Virus record (IMG/VR): IMGVR_UViG_3300047319_000748 | Span: 1-34,539 of that record | DNA length: 34,539 bases | Direction: 5' to 3' (one strand) | DNA from: a virus | The notes under the pieces: generated by a model | What the model was told of the DNA's origin: nothing | Databases searched by the model: none | The model's input: only the letters and a program-made list of their open reading frames with translations | Shown here: positions 21,698 through 29,545 of the stretch, piece after piece | How the letters are laid out: each line of letters begins with the position of its first letter | How positions within the stretch are numbered: position 1 is the stretch's first letter | Translations under genes and position numbers: made by a program

Positions 21698-22230
21698 CAC
21701 GATGAGAAGTTCCTTCCCGGCGTGCCGGTCTTGCCCTGCATGCCTGGGACGCCCTGCGGGCCCGGCTTGCCCTCGCGCCCGTCGCGGCCGGCCTTCACGG
21801 CGAGCGTCCACTTGGTCGCGCCCTCGCCAGGCCGCTCGTTCGTCGCGTCCCTCGCATACCACATCCCGCCGGCATGCGTAACGACGTCGCCCTTCGCGTA
21901 CGTGGTGGTCGGGTCGTAGACGCCGCGGTAGAGCGGCGCGCTCGCGAACTTGACCGCGCCGTCGATGACCGACCCGTCAGGACGGACGAGCCGATACGTC
22001 CGCTCGTCGACCTGCTCGAGCCGGGCGCCGTCAAGCGTCCCGTCGCGACCGGGAGCGCCGTCGGCTCCATCCTTCCCGGCAATGCCCTGCGGCCCGGCCG
22101 GGCCAGCCAGTAGGTCTGCGGTCTCCAGCGCCGCCAGGCGGTCGTCGATCGCCTGCTCCAGCGACTCGAGGTAGTCGCGGATGACCGGCGCGATGCCGTT
22201 GATAACCGCGACGAGATCAGACTTCAACAT
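21697..22230 (-). CDS. Collagen-like protein with carbohydrate-binding-like module
   Basis: 177 residues from an ATG at 22230 with GAGGGGAAG upstream. Residues 1-40 form an amphipathic helix (likely trimerisation), then Gly-X-Y repeats at 43-64 (GPAGPQGIAGKDGADGAPG). A middle domain at 65-145 contains YRGVYDPTTTYAKGDVVTHA followed by GGMWYA, as in CBM5/12 chitin-binding-like folds with exposed Trp. Gly-X-Y repeats return at 148-173. The protein likely forms a trimeric fibre or spike. The N-terminal layout parallels the collagen-like gene at 27502-27942. It overlaps the DUF115-like gene by one base, which suggests that the fibre could be an acceptor for glycosylation. Confidence 0.82.
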   Translation of the reverse strand: MLKSDLVAVINGIAPVIRDYLESLEQAIDDRLAALETADLLAGPAGPQGIAGKDGADGAPGRDGTLDGARLEQVDERTYRLVRPDGSVIDGAVKFASAPLYRGVYDPTTTYAKGDVVTHAGGMWYARDATNERPGEGATKWTLAVKAGRDGREGKPGPQGVPGMQGKTGTPGRNFSS

Positions 22231-22243
22231 CTGCTACTTCCCC

Positions 22244-23908
22244 TCAGAGGACGGAGACCTGCACGCGGTAAAGCCCGCCGCGCCGGAGCCACCGGAGCGA
22301 CGGATCGACCTCGTCCAGCGAAACCAATCGCGTCCGCTCTTCGCGCTGCATCGTCATCCATGTGTAGCCGGCGACAACGAGCGTCTGCCCGTCGAGCAGC
22401 ACGTCGATCCGCGCCGCGGCGGATGCGATGTCGCTGCCGACCTGCGCCGACTTCGGATCGAAGAGGATCAGCGCCTCGATGAGATAGACGCCGTCCTCGT
22501 ATGCGCGCGCGCCGAAGGCCGTGACGTCCTGCTCCGTCGCGAGATGGACGATTACGAACCGCTTCACATTTGGGGGCGCCCAGTCCAGCCAGACGCCGCC
22601 TGGACAGAGCGCCGAGAGCGTCGCATCGGCGGCGAGCGTCGCAATAATCGCGTTGCCGATCGCCGCCGAGCCGTGCGGCGACGGCGGGATGACCGACGCG
22701 AGCATCGGGACAATGCTCTGGAGTCGTTGGACCGGCGGCAGATCCGGCGGCTGCGAGGCAGCGTAAACATGCGCCGGCAACGGCAGCGCACGCACGGCCA
22801 GCGGGATCGACGGGACGTTCCAGGACGCGTTTTTCGGACCGGTCTGCGCATCCCAGGTGACCGTCCACGTCGCGACGATCTGCGTAATCTCGACGACGGA
22901 CAGCGGCGGCTGGGGCGTCGGTTGGCTCGCCGTCGGCCGCGTCGGAACGATGCTCCTGAGACGCTGAACCGGCTGAGGGTCAGGGAGCGCCGAAGCCGCA
23001 TAGACGTGCGCTGGGAACGGCGGCGACGGCACCGACGGCGGGATCGGGGGCACGTTCCACGCGGCGCTCTTCGACGCGGCTTGCGCGTCCCACGTGACGG
23101 CCCAGACCGAGACGAATTGCACCATCTCCGTGACGGAGAGCGGCCCTTGCGGCGTTGGCTGTATGCCCGTCGGCAACGTGAGCGGAGCGACCTTGACCGG
23201 TGCGTTGATCGGCCAAGGCAACAGTGGTCCGCTGTCCGCTGGCCACGCGGAGACAATCTGCGCGAGTTCGGTGACCGACAGCGGCGATTGCGGTTGGGGC
23301 TGACTGACCGCCAGGAAGTTCGGGACGACACTCAAGAACCGCTGGACCGGCAGCGGATCGGGCGTGACCGTGTAGAGCGGATCTCGCCGGAATGGGACGG
23401 ACGTAATGAGCGGCGGGACGTTCCAGGCCGCACTCTTCGGCGCCGACTGCGCATCGTTGCTCGATTGCCACGAGGAAACGAGCTGATTTAGTTCCGTCGC
23501 GCTGAGGAAGGCGCTCGGGATCGGCTGCTGTCCAGTCGGCAGCGTCAGCGGAGCAATCTGTTGCTGTCGATCGTTCGGGCGCGGAAGGATAGGACCGACG
23601 TCCGTCGGCGGCCAGGATGCGACGATCTGGCCCATCTCCGTCGCGGAGTAGAACGCCGTCGGCGGCGGCTGCGACCCATACTTGAGGGTCAGCGGCGCGA
23701 TCTTCTGTCGTTGATCGTTCGGCCGCTGGAGGCGCGGCTCAAGATCGGCCGGCCACGAGGCCAGCACGACCATCATCGTGACGGCGAGCGCGGCCGCGCG
23801 GCGCGGCGGCACGCTCGTCCCCTGCGCCGGGATCGGATCGTGCGGCGTCGGCGGCGTGCCGCTAGAACCGATGACCTGCGGGGGCGGCGGCGGTGACCAG
23901 AGACTCAT
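22244..23908 (-). CDS. Trp/Pro-repeat protein fused to a tail-completion-like domain
   Basis: 554 residues; ATG at 23908 abuts the previous stop (TAG then ATG). Residues 1-35 are Pro-rich. Residues 39-413 hold six tandem units in a short form of about 48 residues (SWPADLEPRLQRPNDQRQKI, then APLTL) and a long form of about 75-79 residues (WNVPPI, PAHVYAAS, VQRLRSIVP), in the order short, short, long, short, long, long. Most units start with a helix like LSVTELAQIVSAWP. Residues 415-554 are a copy of the tail completion protein at 12441-12857 (ARAYEDGVYLIEALILFD, AARIDVLLDGQTLVVAGYTW, DPSLRWLRRGGLYRV). I know no protein with this combination. It may be a neck fibre or extended tail adaptor. Confidence 0.85.
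   Translation of the reverse strand: MSLWSPPPPPQVIGSSGTPPTPHDPIPAQGTSVPPRRAAALAVTMMVVLASWPADLEPRLQRPNDQRQKIAPLTLKYGSQPPPTAFYSATEMGQIVASWPPTDVGPILPRPNDRQQQIAPLTLPTGQQPIPSAFLSATELNQLVSSWQSSNDAQSAPKSAAWNVPPLITSVPFRRDPLYTVTPDPLPVQRFLSVVPNFLAVSQPQPQSPLSVTELAQIVSAWPADSGPLLPWPINAPVKVAPLTLPTGIQPTPQGPLSVTEMVQFVSVWAVTWDAQAASKSAAWNVPPIPPSVPSPPFPAHVYAASALPDPQPVQRLRSIVPTRPTASQPTPQPPLSVVEITQIVATWTVTWDAQTGPKNASWNVPSIPLAVRALPLPAHVYAASQPPDLPPVQRLQSIVPMLASVIPPSPHGSAAIGNAIIATLAADATLSALCPGGVWLDWAPPNVKRFVIVHLATEQDVTAFGARAYEDGVYLIEALILFDPKSAQVGSDIASAAARIDVLLDGQTLVVAGYTWMTMQREERTRLVSLDEVDPSLRWLRRGGLYRVQVSVL
22670..23794 (-). repeat. Six tandem Trp/Pro repeat units, two size classes
   Basis: Units lie at about residues 39-86, 87-134, 135-208, 209-256, 257-334 and 335-413 of the host gene. 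Short units share SWP, LPRPND, APLTLPTG and QQPIP-type ends; long units share VTWDAQ, KSAAWNVPPI, HVYAAS and VQRLxSIVP. The repeated DNA is diverged, so the array is old or under selection. The mixed order suggests unequal exchange after a first pair formed. Confidence 0.75.
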
Positions 23909-24511
23909 CTAGTAGGCCCCCGCCGGTGCGAGCAGATACGCGGGCTGATAGGGCACCTGCGCCGCCGCGCCGGCGATGTCCCCTGTGGCATACCAGTCGT
24001 CCAGTTGCGGAGAGGTTCCGCCGCCGCCGACATTCAGAAAGATCCCGCCGGAGCCAGACGACACGCCGCTATCGGTCTGGTCGGTCCCAACTTGCGTGCC
24101 ATTGCGGAATAACTTGAACGTGGTCCCTGACACCTGCAACTCAAAGATGTCGCCATCCACGGCCGTTCCGCTGAAGGATGCTATCTCGGTTTGTGTGCCA
24201 GCAACCCACTTCCATAGACGAATCGTGGCGCTGGCCGGATACGACAAGATGTGATACCCGTTCAGACCGCTCGCATTGGAAAACCGCACGGCAGGGCCGC
24301 CCCAGCCAAACGAGGAATTCTGTACGGTCACAAACGTGACGCCGCAGGTTTGGGTGTCGGTAAAACTGACCGCGCTGTAAAACGCACTCCTACTACCGGC
24401 GCCATCGTTGGGCATCACGGCCACATTGCCGGAGACGAAGAGACCGGAGACCACATCGGTCCAATTCGCCCCGAGCGAGGCACCGTTCACATTGAAGTGG
24501 TCGTTGACCAT
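23909..24511 (-). CDS. Concanavalin/LamG-fold-like virion protein
   Basis: 200 residues; ATG at 24511 abuts the previous stop (TAA then ATG). The sequence is an all-beta pattern: FNVNGASLGANWTDVVSGLF at 6-25, then QTCGVTFVTVQNSSFGWGGP, GYHILSYPASATIRLWKWVA and FELQVSGTTFKLFRNGTQVG. The N-x-x-G-x-x-LGANW opening and RNGTQVG turn are typical of jelly-roll lectin-like domains of the LamG/ConA type, which are common in phage fibres and in bacterial surface proteins. Likely a sugar-binding virion protein. Specificity unknown. Confidence 0.76.
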   Translation of the reverse strand: MVNDHFNVNGASLGANWTDVVSGLFVSGNVAVMPNDGAGSRSAFYSAVSFTDTQTCGVTFVTVQNSSFGWGGPAVRFSNASGLNGYHILSYPASATIRLWKWVAGTQTEIASFSGTAVDGDIFELQVSGTTFKLFRNGTQVGTDQTDSGVSSGSGGIFLNVGGGGTSPQLDDWYATGDIAGAAAQVPYQPAYLLAPAGAY

Positions 24512-25084
24512 TTAAAAGGATTCGCCCATCAATGTGTTCGTCGGCAACTGTTGGACGACGGTGCGAAGGATGGTCCGCAGTGTCGAGGTGCTCGTGATCG
24601 TCGAGGTGTCTAGCGGGGGATCGAACGACGCCGCCACATCCTGCAAGGCGGTTTTCTGTGCCTGCGTGAGTTGGTTCCATTGGGTATCCAACGTCAGGCC
24701 GACATCAAAAAAGACCTTCCGTTCGCGCGCATGGAACCGCTGCATGAACGCGAAGACCTTGGCCGTAATCCGCACCACGTCACGATACGTGTTAGCCGTC
24801 GTCACCCAATTCGCCGGAATGTCCATGCCTTCCAGTGTGGACTGCACCGTCGAGAGCGCGGACGGCGCGATGGTATTGTCGAGCGCGAGCGGGATCGCGA
24901 TGACGTCCGTTTCGGCTGACAGCGCGGTATGCTGCCCGGCGTCTACGTCTGCGCCGACCAGATAGGCGTTTTCGAGTCCGTAATCCATCGCCTGCCAGGA
25001 CACGCCGAGCGCAGTAATGTATTTCGGCGCGATCGCCCCGATGTCATTCGTCGTCTTCGGCACGACGTAGAAATGCACGGCCAT
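24512..25084 (-). CDS. Unrecognised protein in the accessory virion-gene block
   Basis: 190 residues from an ATG at 25084, chosen over an upstream start at 25096 because GAGGT lies upstream and the remaining N-terminus (MAVHFYVVPKTTNDIGAIAP) looks complete. The centre has LVGADVDAGQHTALSAETDV, IPANWVTTANTYRDVVRITA and FAFMQRFHARERK, then a Thr/Ser-rich end. No domain is recognised. Its place among presumed virion genes and its regular order (alpha/beta mixture, hydrophobic core) suggest a structural or assembly protein. Confidence 0.7.
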   Translation of the reverse strand: MAVHFYVVPKTTNDIGAIAPKYITALGVSWQAMDYGLENAYLVGADVDAGQHTALSAETDVIAIPLALDNTIAPSALSTVQSTLEGMDIPANWVTTANTYRDVVRITAKVFAFMQRFHARERKVFFDVGLTLDTQWNQLTQAQKTALQDVAASFDPPLDTSTITSTSTLRTILRTVVQQLPTNTLMGESF

Positions 25085-25086
25085 AC

Positions 25087-25500
25087 TTACGCACACCTCG
25101 AAAGGTCACGACGAGGCTGAAGGGACGTCGGCGATGGGCCGACGCGCTGACAGGTCGCACACGCGCAGCCCGGACGCGCCCAGATCGCCCGCATCGCGCG
25201 CAGCTGGGTCGCCCCATCCACGCGCCCCGTGCCCCCACAGACGCAACACGAGCCCGCGTGCGCCGCGCAATGGGGACAGGTGAACGCGAGGCGAGGCGCG
25301 ACGAGCGGCCACGTCTCGGACGCACGCGTTTCGCACGCCTGACACGAGCGCAGATAACGCCCGCAGTAGAGGCGGAAGTCGCAGAGCGGCTTCACGGTCT
25401 GACAGCGCAGACAGCGACGGATCGGCACGTTCGTCACACGGGTATTCCCACGATATCCGTCCGGTGCCGGGCCACGCGGCCCAGCACCATCCAGACCCAT
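25087..25500 (-). CDS. Cysteine-rich zinc protein
   Basis: 137 residues from an ATG at 25500, ten bases after the previous stop. CLRCQTVKPLCDFRLYCGRY followed by CQAC resembles the N-terminal zinc ribbon of HNH/recombination endonuclease VII-type proteins (C-x2-C-x3-KPL-x-DF pattern). A second set CPHCAAHAGSCCVCGGTGRV resembles DnaJ-type zinc knuckles, and a third CACATC is near the end. There is no HNH catalytic motif. It may bind nucleic acid or protein; the function is unknown. The Pro/Gly-rich N-terminus may be disordered. Confidence 0.68.
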   Translation of the reverse strand: MGLDGAGPRGPAPDGYRGNTRVTNVPIRRCLRCQTVKPLCDFRLYCGRYLRSCQACETRASETWPLVAPRLAFTCPHCAAHAGSCCVCGGTGRVDGATQLRAMRAIWARPGCACATCQRVGPSPTSLQPRRDLSRCA

Positions 25501-25510
25501 GAGCCGCGGC

Positions 25511-26008
25511 TTAGCCGATTTCCCGATACAGAACGCCGAACGACCAGCCCGTGAGCGTGCCTGGCGTCGAGGAGAACTGCTCGAAGAACGACGACGTGCC
25601 GCCCGGCATGAAGATCATCGTCTCAGGCGGCGTGGCGACCCACAGCCAGCCGTTGAGGACGTTGAAGTTGTCTGGGTAGACGCCGATCTCCGTGCCGGCG
25701 CCGTTCGCCGAGCTGTTGATACCGGCCTGCCCCGCCGCGCCCGTCGTGCCGCCCACCAAGTTCGCGGTCGGGTCGCCGAGCTTCGTCTTCGCCGGCGTGA
25801 CCGTGACGAGCGTCGGAAAGACCGTGATCTTCGTCCCAAGGCGGATGCCCTGCTGGGCTGAGGTAGCGTTCGCACGCTGCGAGGCCCAGCAGCGCAGGAC
25901 CTCAAAGCCAGGGATGCCCGCGCCGCCCGCGGACGGGTTGAGGTGGACGAGTTGCGGCGCGGCCACCACGGTGATGTTGTCTCCGGAAACACTATACTCA
26001 CGCGCCAT
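25511..26008 (-). CDS. Virion-like protein of unknown family
   Basis: 165 residues; the ATG at 26008 has AAAGGAG eight bases upstream, one of the best sites here, which suggests high expression. The protein is beta-rich with NITVVAAPQLVHLNPSAGGA, LRCWASQRANATSAQQGIRL, then VTVTPAKTKLGDPTANLVGG and a Trp/Phe-rich end. The pattern resembles a class of head or fibre surface proteins that I have seen in metagenomic phages, with a statement of sample mean-like domains around P-A-x-K-L. I cannot name the family. A strong ribosome site and the small size fit a head decoration protein, but that is inference. Confidence 0.72.
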   Translation of the reverse strand: MAREYSVSGDNITVVAAPQLVHLNPSAGGAGIPGFEVLRCWASQRANATSAQQGIRLGTKITVFPTLVTVTPAKTKLGDPTANLVGGTTGAAGQAGINSSANGAGTEIGVYPDNFNVLNGWLWVATPPETMIFMPGGTSSFFEQFSSTPGTLTGWSFGVLYREIG

Positions 26009-26059
26009 GTGTAGACTCCTTTACGAGGTGAACGAACCGTTTCGATAACAATGACTGCG

Positions 26060-26371
26060 TCATCCGGTGATGATGATCCGCGACGGCGCCACAACGTCGG
26101 ACGCCGTCACGGGCTTCATGGCGCCAGTCTTGACAAACCGCTGCCCTGGCCGCTCGTAGTCGATCTCCTGCCCGGTGCGGATATCGATGTGCTTGAATCG
26201 CTCAACCTGTCCCGTGCCCTTGCACGCTGGACAGTCGATCACAAGGTCTTCTCCGGTGCGGCTATAACCGAGCCACATCTTACCGGGCTGCTTCTTGAAG
26301 TCGCTACACGCGATGCACGGCATCCAGCCGACCGGCACGGTCACAAACGGCACAACTTCGAGCGTCTTCAT
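26060..26371 (-). CDS. Small DnaJ-type zinc-knuckle protein
   Basis: 103 residues from an ATG at 26371. The sequence has CIAC (residues 19-22) and CPACKGTGQVERF (47 onward), the CxxCxGxG knuckle of DnaJ-like zinc centres, so the four Cys likely bind one zinc. The rest is short beta-rich sequence ending in VVAPSRIIITG. It may be a chaperone-like or scaffolding accessory of the neighbouring virion genes; no known homolog is recalled. 51 bases separate it from the next gene, with no feature seen. Confidence 0.68.
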   Translation of the reverse strand: MKTLEVVPFVTVPVGWMPCIACSDFKKQPGKMWLGYSRTGEDLVIDCPACKGTGQVERFKHIDIRTGQEIDYERPGQRFVKTGAMKPVTASDVVAPSRIIITG

Positions 26372-26375
26372 GGCA

Positions 26376-27044
26376 TCATTTCACCGTCACCGTCAGCAGG
26401 TTTCCAAGTGCATCCTTCGTCGCCAGCGTCGAGCAGCCCGATGAGTTCGCCGCCAGGAGCGTCACGGGATATGTGCCCGCCGGCGATGGCGTCGTGAACC
26501 AGATGCCGCCCGTCTTCGTCAGGTTCGCACCCACCACCGGTTGATCGGCCGTAACGCCGTTCACCGAGACGGTCAGCGATGTGATCGGCGCCGGGGAGCC
26601 GAGTTGGAAATTGAGCCGCGCTTGCGAACCGACGCTCCCCGTCGTGTTCTCGATCTTCGTAATAAAGATGCTTACGCAAGCTGAGCCAAGAGGGCAAGCG
26701 CACGGATCGGTCACCTGCGGCACTGGCGTCGACACCTCAGCGCTCGGCCCGCTCTCCACCGTTGGACTGTAGGCGGTGACGACAAAGTAGTACGTCGCAG
26801 GCGTGAGAGATGCCGACGTCCAGGTGAGCACGTTCCCGGCATCCACGACGGTCAACTCCTCGCCCGACGCCGTGCCGTACCACACGCGGTAGCCGGTGAC
26901 ACCATCGGCCTGCGGGTTGGCGTCCCACGCGAGCGTCACCGTGTTCGGCAGCGGCCCCTGAGAGAGACGCGGCGCGGCCGACGCGGCTGCAGGGAGCAGC
27001 AGCCACGTCAGCAACGCGAAGACCCACGCGCGCCCTGTCTTCAT
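26376..27044 (-). CDS. Secreted FN3-domain-like protein with signal peptide
   Basis: 222 residues from an ATG at 27044. The N-terminus MKTGRAWVFALLTWLLLPAA followed by ASA-A is a standard signal peptide with a likely cleavage after residue 23. Residues 33-105 show a fibronectin type III pattern (NTVTLAWDANPQADGVTGYR, then TPATYYFVVTAYSP). A Cys cluster CACPLGSAC follows at about 114-122, then an Ig-like second domain (ARLNFQLGSPAPITSLTVSV) to the end. A signal peptide is unusual for a phage virion gene: the product should be exported to the periplasm or surface of the infected cell. It could affect surface properties or superinfection. Alternative: a virion protein with a hydrophobic N-terminus. 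Confidence 0.82.
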   Translation of the reverse strand: MKTGRAWVFALLTWLLLPAAASAAPRLSQGPLPNTVTLAWDANPQADGVTGYRVWYGTASGEELTVVDAGNVLTWTSASLTPATYYFVVTAYSPTVESGPSAEVSTPVPQVTDPCACPLGSACVSIFITKIENTTGSVGSQARLNFQLGSPAPITSLTVSVNGVTADQPVVGANLTKTGGIWFTTPSPAGTYPVTLLAANSSGCSTLATKDALGNLLTVTVK

Positions 27045-27046
27045 GA

Positions 27047-27412
27047 CTATGCTGGCGGAGTGTTGGCGACGACGGCCGCATCGAGCGTCGACTTCGCGGA
27101 CGTCGCCGATGCGCTCGCCGCCTGCGCCGCCGTGTCAATGGCACCAAGTCCGGTCCCGAGCGACGTGACCGACGCATCAAGCGCGTCGAGTTTGGCGAGC
27201 GTCGCCGGATCGGTGATGTTCCCCGCCTTGAGCGCCGCGATCTGTGCCGAAAGACCGTCGAGGTCCGTCTTCGCCGCCGCAACGGACGGCCCGATCGCCG
27301 CCACATTGAGGCCGACCGCGTCGACGTCCGTCTTCACGGACGCGACTGCCGTCGTGAGCGTCGCCACGTCGGTCGTCAGCTTGTCGATCTTCTGATTGAG
27401 AGTGTCTGCCAT
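27047..27412 (-). CDS. Coiled-coil protein, fibre or tail-spike stalk candidate
   Basis: 121 residues from an ATG at 27412 with AAGGGG upstream. A GTG at 27481 in the same frame would give 144 residues and leave a shorter gap; both contain the KIDKL element, so the start is not settled. The sequence is heptad-like over most of its length (LNQKIDKLTTDVATLTTAVA, VKTDVDAVGLNVAAIGPSVA, then LDALDASVTSLGTGLGAIDT), suggesting a long parallel coiled coil, with an Ala/Ser-rich end. It sits between a collagen-like gene and the FN3-like gene, so a trimeric stalk is plausible. Confidence 0.7.
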   Translation of the reverse strand: MADTLNQKIDKLTTDVATLTTAVASVKTDVDAVGLNVAAIGPSVAAAKTDLDGLSAQIAALKAGNITDPATLAKLDALDASVTSLGTGLGAIDTAAQAASASATSAKSTLDAAVVANTPPA

Positions 27413-27501
27413 GTGTGCCCCTTGTTTGATCAGTTTGTCAATTTTCGCGGAAAGATCCGCGAGTGACGGTCGCTTATTCACCACTCTGGATCTTCGATGG
27501 C

Positions 27502-27942
27502 TCAGACATGCAGCCCTCGCTGGCGACGGCCGGCCGGGCGTCGCGTCTGCGCCAGCGCGGTCCGCAGCAGCCCCTCGCACGTTGCCGCGATCTCCGCCGG
27601 GTCGAGCTGCGTCCCGGCGCGCTGGACTTCCATCGCCTGGACGCTCGTCTCGAGCCAGTTGACGCGCTCATCCAGAACCCCGAGCGTCGCCCAGAGTGTC
27701 TCGAGTCCGTCGATCCTCGAGCCGACGTGCGCCTCGATGGACGCGAGGCTCAAGACGCCGTCTCGACCGGCGGAGCCGTCCTTCCCGTCGGCGCCAGGCG
27801 TGCCCGCCGGACCTGGAAGCCCCTGCGGTCCAGGCACTGCGGCCCGCGCCTCTAGAGCCGTCAGGCGGGCTCGCACGGTAGCCGTGGCCACGTTCACGCA
27901 GGAAGCGATGACGTCGGCGATGACTTCTTCCTGCTCGGTCAC
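27502..27942 (-). CDS. Collagen-like protein
   Basis: 146 residues from a GTG at 27942 with AAGGAGG just upstream (GTGA overlap with the portal stop). Residues 1-37 form a helix (VIADVIASCVNVATATVRAR), Gly-X-Y repeats run from 38 to 62 (GPQGLPGPAGTPGADGKDGS), and a helical C-terminal part has LGVLDERVNWLETSVQAMEV. The layout of helix then short collagen resembles the first half of the gene at 21697-22230. Such proteins make thin trimeric fibres on phage heads or tails. Its direct coupling to the portal gene suggests that it belongs to the head or neck. Confidence 0.8.
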   Translation of the reverse strand: MTEQEEVIADVIASCVNVATATVRARLTALEARAAVPGPQGLPGPAGTPGADGKDGSAGRDGVLSLASIEAHVGSRIDGLETLWATLGVLDERVNWLETSVQAMEVQRAGTQLDPAEIAATCEGLLRTALAQTRRPAGRRQRGLHV

Positions 27943-29321
27943 GCTGCCTCCTTAACGCGCGAGAGGGCCATGGCGCGGATGCCCTCGCGATCGAGACCCT
28001 TCGCCGGCGGCATACCAGGCGGCATCGGCTTCGGACCATCTCCGGGCGGTACCGGCGGCGCGGGCGGCGCAGAATCCGTGCCGAGCTTCGTGAGCGGCCA
28101 GTTCTGCTTCTGCATGTAAACCTGATCGCCGCCGGGGACCTTCGCCAGGTTGAACCGATTCCGACCCTCGTCCGGCTTCAGGATGCCGCCCGTGACGCCC
28201 TTCACGGCGACCTCCATCCGCTGGACGGAGTCCATCCGGTCAAGCGCCGAGATGTCGAGCTCGACCTCGTAGCCGCTCTTCAGCTCAAGCCCTTCCGTGA
28301 GGCAGAGCTCGAGCGATTCGATGAGCAGCTGGAGACATGAGCTGTAGTAGATAAGATCGAGCGCCTCGACGTTGTTGTAGCTGGGGAGCGGCCCAACGCC
28401 GACCTTGAACGGCGGCACATGGAACGCCGAGCAGATCTTCTCGTCGTCCCAGCGGAGCTGCTCGATGAGCTGCGCGTCCACGTTCGACATAATCTTCGGC
28501 GTCTCGAACTTTAGGCCGTCGCCCAGCACGGCAACCTTCCCGACGTTCTCCTCACCGGCGTAATTCTCCTGCCAGTGCTTCTCCAGCCGCTTCGCCGACT
28601 GCTCGCTGATCATGCCCGGCGCGACGATCAGGCCGCCGATCTGCGAACCGCGCTTGAAGAGGCGCGTCGCGTTGTGAATGATCGTCAGGCCTTGCGACGT
28701 CGTCGCCGCGCACGCGTAGGTCGGCGAGAGGCCGGACAGCGGGTGGTAGAGCGTGTACATCGGGTCGTGGATGATCTCGCTCGCCGGCACGAGCAGCGAC
28801 TCAACCTGAACGCCGGCCAGCACGTCCTGCTGCAATGAATAGTAAACGTCACCGCTCGGCGTCACCATCGGGCGGACGCGCATCGGGTCGAGCATGTAGA
28901 GGTCGGAGACGGCGTTCCTGTTGTCGCGCGCCTTCAGCGCGTAGGCGTTCCCGCGCAGGAGCTTCGACATGATCCAATACATGATGAACTGGATGCGGTT
29001 CTGATAGTGGTTCGGCCGCCGCAGCACCGACGAGTAGACCGGTACGTCGACCTCGACATCGATGCCATCGACCGACTCCTGCATCAGGCACGGACAGCAC
29101 TTCGCAACGTCGCCGGCGATCAGCGTCACGCACGCCCAGAACGTCGGGTGCGCGGCGCAGTCCTCAAGCGGCATCGCGATCGAGCGCTGCCACGCGCCGG
29201 CGAAGCTCTCGCGGATGACTGGCCACCAGCCGGCCGATGGGAGATGCGTGATGTAGTCGTCGCCGACCGCCTTCGTCACGGGACGGCCGGCGAACGCGCG
29301 GAGACGGTCGCGGAGCGTCAC
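27939..29321 (-). CDS. Portal protein (HK97 family)
   Basis: 460 residues from a GTG at 29321 that overlaps the previous stop (GTGA). Motifs are IAMPLEDCAAHPTFWACVTL (47-66), VLRRPNHYQNRIQFIMYWIM (99-118), NAYALKARDNRNAVSDLYML and SAFHVPPFKVGVGPLPSYNN (298-317), all typical of HK97-type portals (PF04860-like). The C-terminus is Pro-rich (APPVPPGDGPKPMPPGMPPA) and then helical. Length is normal for the family. The portal forms the dodecameric ring at the head vertex. Unusually it is downstream of the capsid gene and 13.6 kb from the connector. Confidence 0.93.
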   Translation of the reverse strand: MTLRDRLRAFAGRPVTKAVGDDYITHLPSAGWWPVIRESFAGAWQRSIAMPLEDCAAHPTFWACVTLIAGDVAKCCPCLMQESVDGIDVEVDVPVYSSVLRRPNHYQNRIQFIMYWIMSKLLRGNAYALKARDNRNAVSDLYMLDPMRVRPMVTPSGDVYYSLQQDVLAGVQVESLLVPASEIIHDPMYTLYHPLSGLSPTYACAATTSQGLTIIHNATRLFKRGSQIGGLIVAPGMISEQSAKRLEKHWQENYAGEENVGKVAVLGDGLKFETPKIMSNVDAQLIEQLRWDDEKICSAFHVPPFKVGVGPLPSYNNVEALDLIYYSSCLQLLIESLELCLTEGLELKSGYEVELDISALDRMDSVQRMEVAVKGVTGGILKPDEGRNRFNLAKVPGGDQVYMQKQNWPLTKLGTDSAPPAPPVPPGDGPKPMPPGMPPAKGLDREGIRAMALSRVKEAA

Positions 29322-29545
29322 TCTTCGGCTCGCTGATCGCGGCGCAGATGGCGGCCCGGTTCAGGCTTGTGGCGCGGAGTCACGGCGGCGACCGGCTCGT
29401 CCGCGTACTCGACGCAGGCGACGTCCGGATGCGTGAGCACGTCGGCGACGTCCTGGGTAACGGAAAAGACGTCGCCCGGCTTCTGCCCTTGCGGGCATTC
29501 CTTGACGGCGCGAACGGTCCGAGGCGTGTAGTTGTCGTACGGCAC
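29318..29545 (-). CDS. Small protein between capsid and portal
   Basis: 75 residues from a GTG at 29545 with AAGGGAG ten bases upstream. The centre, QGQKPGDVFSVTQDVADVLT then HPDVACVEYAD, has the form of the short SH3-like beta proteins found next to capsid genes, and the C-terminal 20 residues are charged and likely disordered. Its role is unknown; a capsid-stabilising or head-fibre role is possible. It is coupled to the portal by a four-base overlap. Confidence 0.72.
   Translation of the reverse strand: MPYDNYTPRTVRAVKECPQGQKPGDVFSVTQDVADVLTHPDVACVEYADEPVAAVTPRHKPEPGRHLRRDQRAEE

Noticed and set aside
22181-23491. Plus-strand frame of over 430 codons
   Set aside because: Antisense to the repeat protein; Arg-rich with no recognisable domain, and the minus frame has clear repeats and a homologous domain.
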